Positions 44,473 to 49,047 of a DNA stretch of 49,047 bases are shown here, piece after piece. Where the stretch lies: assembly GCA_023954035.1 (NCBI GenBank), contig JAMLIT010000028.1, positions 1 to 49,047 on the forward strand. Direction: 5' to 3'. The notes below the pieces were generated by a model. That model saw only the letters and a list, made by a program, of their open reading frames with translations, had not been told where the DNA came from and did not search any database. The first letter of the stretch is position 1. Every line of letters starts with the position of its first letter. The DNA comes from Burkholderiaceae bacterium (GTDB lineage: Bacteria > Pseudomonadota > Gammaproteobacteria > Burkholderiales > Burkholderiaceae_C). Both the position numbers and the translations under genes were made by a program.

Positions 44473-45828
44473 ATGCGCCCAAAGCCTTCCCAGCCCCAGA
44501 GCGGCGAGTTGTTCCGCGCGCGCCTGGACGAGCAGATCAACATGCGCCACCCGCTGGTACGCCTGGCTGGCTTGATGGACTGGGAGCAGATCGAGCGGCA
44601 CTTTGCCAGCCACTTCACCTCGGGCCGTGGCCGCCCGGCACTGCCGCCGCGTCTGGTCGCCGGCTTGCTGTACTTGCAGCACGCCAACGATGCTTCTGAC
44701 GAGGCAGTTGTGAACACCTGGGTGGAGAACCCGTACTGGCAGTTCTTCTGCGGCGAGACCTACCTGCGCACTGAGTTGCCCATCGATCCCAGCAGCCTGA
44801 CGCGCTGGCGCCAGCGCATCAGCGAGGAAGGCGTGGAGGTGCTATTGGCGATAACCATCGAGGCCGCCAGGGCCGCGGGGCTGATCAACAAGGCCAGCGT
44901 GCAGCGGGTCATAGTGGACACCACCGTCATGCCCAAGGCCGTGGCGCACCCCACCGACAGCCGGCTGCTGGACAAGAGCCGCCAGCACTTGGTCAAGGCG
45001 GCCGAGGACAACGGACTGCGGCTGCGCCAGAACTACAACCGCGTGGCCCCTCGGCTGGCTGCGCAGATCGGGCGCTACGCGCACGCCAAGCAGTTCAAGC
45101 GCATGCGCCGGGCCGTGCGCACGCTGCGCACCCGCGTGGGCCGGGTGCACCGCGAGGTGCAACGCCAACTGCACGTGCTGCCCGAGGCAGCCCAGGCCAA
45201 GGTGCTGGATCTGCTGCAGCGCACCGGCCGCATTCTCACCCAGCGGACCAAGGACAAGAACAAGCTGTACGCCCTGCACGCACCCGAAGTGGAGTGCATC
45301 TCCAAAGGCAAGGCCAGGACACCCTACGAGTTCGGCGTGAAAGTCAGCATCGCCACCACACTCAAGGAAGGCTTGGTGGTGGGCATGCGCTCCATGCCGG
45401 GCAACCCCTACGACGGCCACACGCTGGCCGAGACACTGGAACAGGTGGGCATCCTCACCGGCACGGACAGGCTGCCGGCCATGGCCATCGTGGACAAGGG
45501 CTACCGGGGCGTGGAGATCGAAGGCGTGCGCATCCTGATGTCAGGCCAAAAGAGAGGCATCACCCGAACGCTCAAGGCCATGATCAAACGGCGTAGCGCC
45601 ATCGAGCCGGCCATCGGGCACATGAAGATGGACGGGCGCCTCGCCCGCAATCCGCTCAAAGGGACGCTGGGCGATGCGCTGCATGCGGTGATGTGCGGTG
45701 CGGGGCACAACCTGCGCCTGATCCTGGCCGCGCTGCGGCTTTGTTGTGCCCGATTCGGGCTGTTGGTGCAGGAGATCATCACGGCACTGATCGCCGCTGC
45801 GGTTGAGCGCCGACCAGCCTGCGGCTGA
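44473..45828 (+). CDS. IS5-family DDE transposase
   Basis: The product is 451 residues. It begins MRPKPSQPQSGELF, then has the IS5 N-terminal block LPPRLVAGLLYLQHANDASDEAVV and LPIDPSSLTRWRQRI. The DDE triad is consistent with D in VIVDTTVMPKAVAHPTDSRLL (about 158), D in AMAIVDKGYRG (about 339) and E in RRSAIEPAIGHMKMDGRL (about 381). It cuts and rejoins the element ends. ATG at 44473 is chosen because GAGGAG lies about 6 bases upstream; the frame is open from about 44416. The C terminus overlaps the right inverted repeat closely (8 bases between stop and repeat). Confidence 0.95.
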   Translation: MRPKPSQPQSGELFRARLDEQINMRHPLVRLAGLMDWEQIERHFASHFTSGRGRPALPPRLVAGLLYLQHANDASDEAVVNTWVENPYWQFFCGETYLRTELPIDPSSLTRWRQRISEEGVEVLLAITIEAARAAGLINKASVQRVIVDTTVMPKAVAHPTDSRLLDKSRQHLVKAAEDNGLRLRQNYNRVAPRLAAQIGRYAHAKQFKRMRRAVRTLRTRVGRVHREVQRQLHVLPEAAQAKVLDLLQRTGRILTQRTKDKNKLYALHAPEVECISKGKARTPYEFGVKVSIATTLKEGLVVGMRSMPGNPYDGHTLAETLEQVGILTGTDRLPAMAIVDKGYRGVEIEGVRILMSGQKRGITRTLKAMIKRRSAIEPAIGHMKMDGRLARNPLKGTLGDALHAVMCGAGHNLRLILAALRLCCARFGLLVQEIITALIAAAVERRPACG

Positions 45829-45836
45829 GAACGGAA

Positions 45837-45851
45837 TTGTTCAGGGCGGAC
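45837..45851 (-). repeat. Right inverted repeat of the insertion sequence
   Basis: TTGTTCAGGGCGGAC is the reverse complement of the left end, and lies directly after the transposase stop. Confidence 0.93.
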
Positions 45852-46007
45852 TAATTACATCTCAGATGCATTTTGTGGTTGTCGGATTGGGTAAAGTTTA
45901 CCTACCTAAAAATGCAGAATAGACTAGGTGGTCATTGCGATTATAGGGAAATCGCTCTGATTTATGTCTCTCTCCTATATTTGTGCATTGTATTTTATAA
46001 GAGGCAT

Positions 46008-46037
46008 TTGCGAGTGCTTTGGGGTATTGTGTATAAT
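46008..46037 (+). promoter_or_regulatory. Candidate sigma70 promoter for the Rhs gene
   Basis: TTGCGA at 46008-46013 (4 of 6 consensus positions) and a perfect TATAAT at 46032-46037 are separated by 18 bases, in AT-rich sequence just upstream of the exported protein's signal peptide. If used, the start site near 46044 would mean translation begins at TTG 46059 or 46071, or ATG 46128, rather than at the first ATG of the frame at 45912. Confidence 0.4.
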
Positions 46038-49000
46038 AATCAATCGAATATTTTCTCTTTGCATTCTAATTTGAGAGGTTTTCGAAAATTAGTTGAATCA
46101 AGTATTTTGATTTATTTCGCTGCATTGATGCTTCTCGGTGCTTTAATGCAGGGAAGTCGAGCTCATGCGCAGAGCAATATTTGTGTTGAAAACGGCGGTG
46201 AATATGAATGTTCCGATCCCAAGATAGTGTCGGAAACGCGGCATTTATGTTTTGAATCTGGTCCTTTTATGCCGCTAATGAATGCGGCGGTTGCATGCGG
46301 ATGGACCCAGGGAATAGATTCTGATCAGATTGTGGCTCAAAAGGCTGAATGCTGGTACCGAAGTGGCTGCACTGCAAAAATTGATAATCCTGAGTGGAGC
46401 CAGAATGGTCAAGTCTATAATTCAAATTTTTGCTGGAATATCCTAACAGAAGAAAAAAATGGAATCGCAATAAGATCTTTTGCGGTGATGAAAGGGGTGC
46501 GAACTACTACGCCACCACCATCTTCTGGCAATCCTCAGCCTCCGGCTTGTAGTGCAACCGCTGCTGTTCCCCAGGATTCCATACCTGTCGTAGCGATGAG
46601 GTCTCGGGAGCTTGGTTGTGACGAGGGGTGGACGCGTTATGACGTTGCCGATGGATATGAGTGCAGAAGACGCTTGGTTATTCCTCCAAAATACTGCGAA
46701 TCATGTCCGAATGATGACATCTACGGCGCCGAATTACAGGATGGCGCCTTGATAGGCAACCCTATCGTTACAGCCACTACTGAAAAGCGCCAGCACGAGG
46801 TTGATTATTTGGATATTGGTGCTCATCCACTCACATTACAACGCGTTCATCGAAGCTCGTGGGCAACCAAGACGGATTGGCCATTGCTTTCCGAAGCGCG
46901 AGGATCGTCACTAGGAAAAAATTGGATTCATAACTTTCATGCCAGCATTGACATATCAGCACCTCGGGCAAATAAAAATGTGCGTGCTTATGTGACTCTT
47001 GAGAATGGTGATATTCATGTTTTTTATCGAACAAAAACAAGTGCCCAAGATAATTCATCGGAATGGAAGACGCCAGAATCTGGTGCGCGATTGAAAACTT
47101 TGCTGAATAATTCGATTGTTTCTGGGTATATCTATACTCATAGTGAGACCGATGTTCAATGGGAATTTGATGCGTTGGGACGCCTAATTCGCCGCACGGA
47201 ACCAAACGGCTGGGCAATGACGTATATTTACGGATTGGATGGCAAGCTGCAGCAAGTAACGAATCAATTTGGCCGATCATTGGTGTTTTTTTATGGCCAT
47301 GGTGGCAAGTTGGTTCGGGTGCGCACTCCTGACCAGAAGGATATTTTTTATGATTATGCCCTGGCGCTAGATAGGGTAACTTACCAAGATGGCACGCAGC
47401 GTCGTTATGTGTATGAAGATGCTCGATTCCCTTTGGCGCTCACGGGGGTTTTTGATGAAGATGGAGTTCGATATTCAACCTACCGTTACGATAGTAGCGG
47501 GCGTGCTTTTTCTACGGAATTGGCGGATTCTGTTTATAAGCACTCCATTGAATATGAGCCATGGACAGGAACCACACGGAATTTCCATGTGACAGATGCG
47601 CTTGGAACCAAGCGCTCATACCGAACATACTATTTTTCAAACTCCCGTGCGGGCATTGATTACATGTCAACGCCAAGCGCTGAATCGAATGATGCGATTT
47701 TTATCAGAAACTTCTCAAATGTCGGATTGGTGAGAGAGACGCGTTATTTTGGCTATTGGTATCAGAATTGGCCAACATACTACGAATGGGATGCTTTGAG
47801 ACGCTTGCCTACACGAATATCGGAAGGTGCGTACTCGTTAAATACCGAGATTGCTGGCTATGTCTGGCATCCAAAATTTCGGGTTCCTGTTTCAATTAAC
47901 GAGGTGAAACGGGTGACCGATTACACGTATGACAGCAGCGGAAATCCTTTGAGTGAGACTGTAAGGGATAAAAGTTCCGGTGTGGTTTCAACCCGTGGCT
48001 GGACATATTCTGCAGATGGGTTAATAAACTCTTACACCCAAGCCAATGGCGCAACTACGCGTTATGCATATGATTCCTCAGGCAATCTTGTTAAAGTTAT
48101 TGCACCCGATGGTAGTCAGACGATTTTTACCAACGATGCGAGCGGGCGGATCACAAGCAAAACCAGTCATTCTGGTGTAGTTACCAACTATGAATATGAC
48201 CTGCGCGGAAGGCTTCGCCGCGTCCAAACTGATGGACAAATCAGCGAGATCACCTATCGTCCGACAGGGCTGATTGCATCGATTGGCCTACCGGGTGGAC
48301 ATACCATCAGCTACCGCTACGATCCTGCGCACCGACTGATCGGCTGGTCAGACAATCGCGGCACTGTAGGCACCTACGTGCTGGATACGATGGGCAATCG
48401 CCTGCAAGAACAAATAGTTGGCGCGCAAGGCGTAATAGCCTGGAATCTCTCACGCTCCATCAATGCACTGAATCGCGTAGCAAGTGAAACCCTGGGAGGC
48501 ACACAGCTCCGATCTTTCGAATACGACATCAATGCAGATCTCGTCAGGGTGACGAATGGGTTGAACGAAACCCACAGGGTTAATCGTGATGAGAAACGGC
48601 GCCCGTACATTGTTTACCGACCAGATGGCTTTGGCACCGTATCGAGGTATGACGTAGTCAATAACCTGTTGCATGCAACCGACTACAAAGGCGTCACCAC
48701 CACCTACCAGCGCGACGCCCAAGGCAACCCCACCCAAGAAACCAGCCCCGACAGCGGCAGCCAAACCACCCAGTACGACCCTCTGGGCCTGCCCCGGCAA
48801 GTGACCGACGCCCTGGGCCGCAGCACCACCTACGAGCGCGACCTGCTGGGCCGCCCCACCCACATCACCCATGCAGACGGTGCCAGCACTACCCTGCAAT
48901 ACGACCAGGGCGCCGTGGGGTACCTCAGCAGCATCACCGATCCCAGCGGCACCACCAGCTACGAGCGCGACAGCCTGGGCCGCACCACCCGCAAAACCCA

Positions 49001-49047
49001 AACCCTGAGCAACGGCAACACCCGCAGCATCGCCTACCAATACGACG
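46029..49047 (+). CDS. Sec-exported cysteine-rich Rhs/YD-repeat protein (3' end outside window)
   Basis: The frame is open from 45912 to the right edge without a stop, giving at least 1000 visible residues. A signal peptide with basic LRGFRKL, hydrophobic LIYFAALMLLGALM and a cleavage site after SRAHA ends near 46169. The first 150 mature residues hold many cysteines (ICVENGGEYEC, LCFESG, ECWYRSGC), probably disulfide-bonded. A DUF6531-like Rhs start (GALIGNPIVTATTEKRQHEVDYL, LGKNWIHNFHAS) follows, then YD repeats such as WEFDALGRLIRRTEPNG and YAYDSSGNLVKVIAPDG. The likely role is a large surface or secreted shell, often ending in a variable toxin, but no C terminus is visible. The start is uncertain; GTG 46029, TTG 46071 and ATG 45912 or 46128 are all possible. 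Confidence 0.82.
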   Translation, partial: MYNNQSNIFSLHSNLRGFRKLVESSILIYFAALMLLGALMQGSRAHAQSNICVENGGEYECSDPKIVSETRHLCFESGPFMPLMNAAVACGWTQGIDSDQIVAQKAECWYRSGCTAKIDNPEWSQNGQVYNSNFCWNILTEEKNGIAIRSFAVMKGVRTTTPPPSSGNPQPPACSATAAVPQDSIPVVAMRSRELGCDEGWTRYDVADGYECRRRLVIPPKYCESCPNDDIYGAELQDGALIGNPIVTATTEKRQHEVDYLDIGAHPLTLQRVHRSSWATKTDWPLLSEARGSSLGKNWIHNFHASIDISAPRANKNVRAYVTLENGDIHVFYRTKTSAQDNSSEWKTPESGARLKTLLNNSIVSGYIYTHSETDVQWEFDALGRLIRRTEPNGWAMTYIYGLDGKLQQVTNQFGRSLVFFYGHGGKLVRVRTPDQKDIFYDYALALDRVTYQDGTQRRYVYEDARFPLALTGVFDEDGVRYSTYRYDSSGRAFSTELADSVYKHSIEYEPWTGTTRNFHVTDALGTKRSYRTYYFSNSRAGIDYMSTPSAESNDAIFIRNFSNVGLVRETRYFGYWYQNWPTYYEWDALRRLPTRISEGAYSLNTEIAGYVWHPKFRVPVSINEVKRVTDYTYDSSGNPLSETVRDKSSGVVSTRGWTYSADGLINSYTQANGATTRYAYDSSGNLVKVIAPDGSQTIFTNDASGRITSKTSHSGVVTNYEYDLRGRLRRVQTDGQISEITYRPTGLIASIGLPGGHTISYRYDPAHRLIGWSDNRGTVGTYVLDTMGNRLQEQIVGAQGVIAWNLSRSINALNRVASETLGGTQLRSFEYDINADLVRVTNGLNETHRVNRDEKRRPYIVYRPDGFGTVSRYDVVNNLLHATDYKGVTTTYQRDAQGNPTQETSPDSGSQTTQYDPLGLPRQVTDALGRSTTYERDLLGRPTHITHADGASTTLQYDQGAVGYLSSITDPSGTTSYERDSLGRTTRKTQTLSNGNTRSIAYQYD

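Larger units (their letters stand above)
44349..45851 (+). mobile_element. Complete IS5-type insertion sequence
   Basis: The 1503-base element is bounded by perfect 15-bp inverted repeats GTCCGCCCTGAACAA at 44349-44363 and TTGTTCAGGGCGGAC at 45837-45851. Both ends are flanked by TAATTA (44343-44348 and 45852-45857). TAATTA is a palindrome, so the true target duplication could be as short as 2 bases or as long as 6. The single gene inside is an intact IS5-type DDE transposase. It sits between the patatin-like gene and the AT-rich Rhs gene, at the boundary of the composition change. The intact frame and perfect ends suggest a recent or still active insertion. Confidence 0.92.

Noticed and set aside
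46831-47280. Minus-strand frame within the Rhs gene
   Set aside because: Antisense to a long continuous YD-repeat frame; no domain and no ribosome binding site.

Overview
The window is a chromosomal segment of a high-GC betaproteobacterium, most likely in the Comamonadaceae (Acidovorax-like Burkholderiales). This rests on the high GC content with matching codon use, the order sucA-sucB-lpd-zapE, the thiO-thiS-thiG-thiE order behind a TPP riboswitch, and a dispersed palindromic repeat around paired AGCGCT half-sites of a type I associate with that family. The genus is an inference. Nearly everything up to about 44.2 kb looks like ordinary host chromosome. From about 45.9 kb the DNA becomes AT-rich and looks foreign.

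Layout. 0-1.4 kb: the 3' end of a protein ending in an Hpt domain converges with a response regulator-diguanylate cyclase. 1.7-4.3 kb: a short-chain ChrA pair, a 24-residue membrane peptide with a strong ribosome binding site and a perfect hairpin terminator, and an AI-2E/PerM family permease. 4.5-11.5 kb: 2-oxoglutarate dehydrogenase (sucA, sucB, lpd) and the ZapE ATPase. 11.6-22 kb: a PP2C phosphatase, a DinG/YoaA-like Fe-S helicase, bamD, dnaE, clpS and clpA. 22.2-27.9 kb: a thiamine region with thiOSGE on the minus strand behind one TPP riboswitch, thiD divergent, and a CytX-type permease behind a second TPP riboswitch. 28-34.9 kb: seven co-directional genes (acyl-CoA dehydrogenase, SDR, hotdog thioesterase, MDR reductase, GNAT, GST, SDR), probably a lipid or acyl-CoA catabolic cluster of unknown substrate. 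35-44.2 kb: a TMEM165/GDT1-type Mn exporter behind a yybP-ykoY Mn riboswitch, a large PAS-GAF-GGDEF-EAL protein, a DUF1566 lipoprotein-like exported protein, tex, an HDOD protein and a patatin-like phospholipase. 44.3-45.9 kb: a complete IS5-type insertion sequence. 45.9 kb to the end: an AT-rich, Sec-exported, cysteine-rich Rhs/YD-repeat protein that runs off the right edge and shifts to host-like GC near 48.69 kb.

The most unusual pattern is the dispersed repeat. Nine copies are visible. Six lie between genes, and three appear to sit in frame inside coding sequences (acyl-CoA dehydrogenase, Tex and the patatin-like protein), where they encode short Ala/Lys-rich segments. The second notable item is the compositionally mosaic Rhs gene next to the insertion sequence. 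No rRNA, tRNA, CRISPR array, prophage or replication origin was seen.
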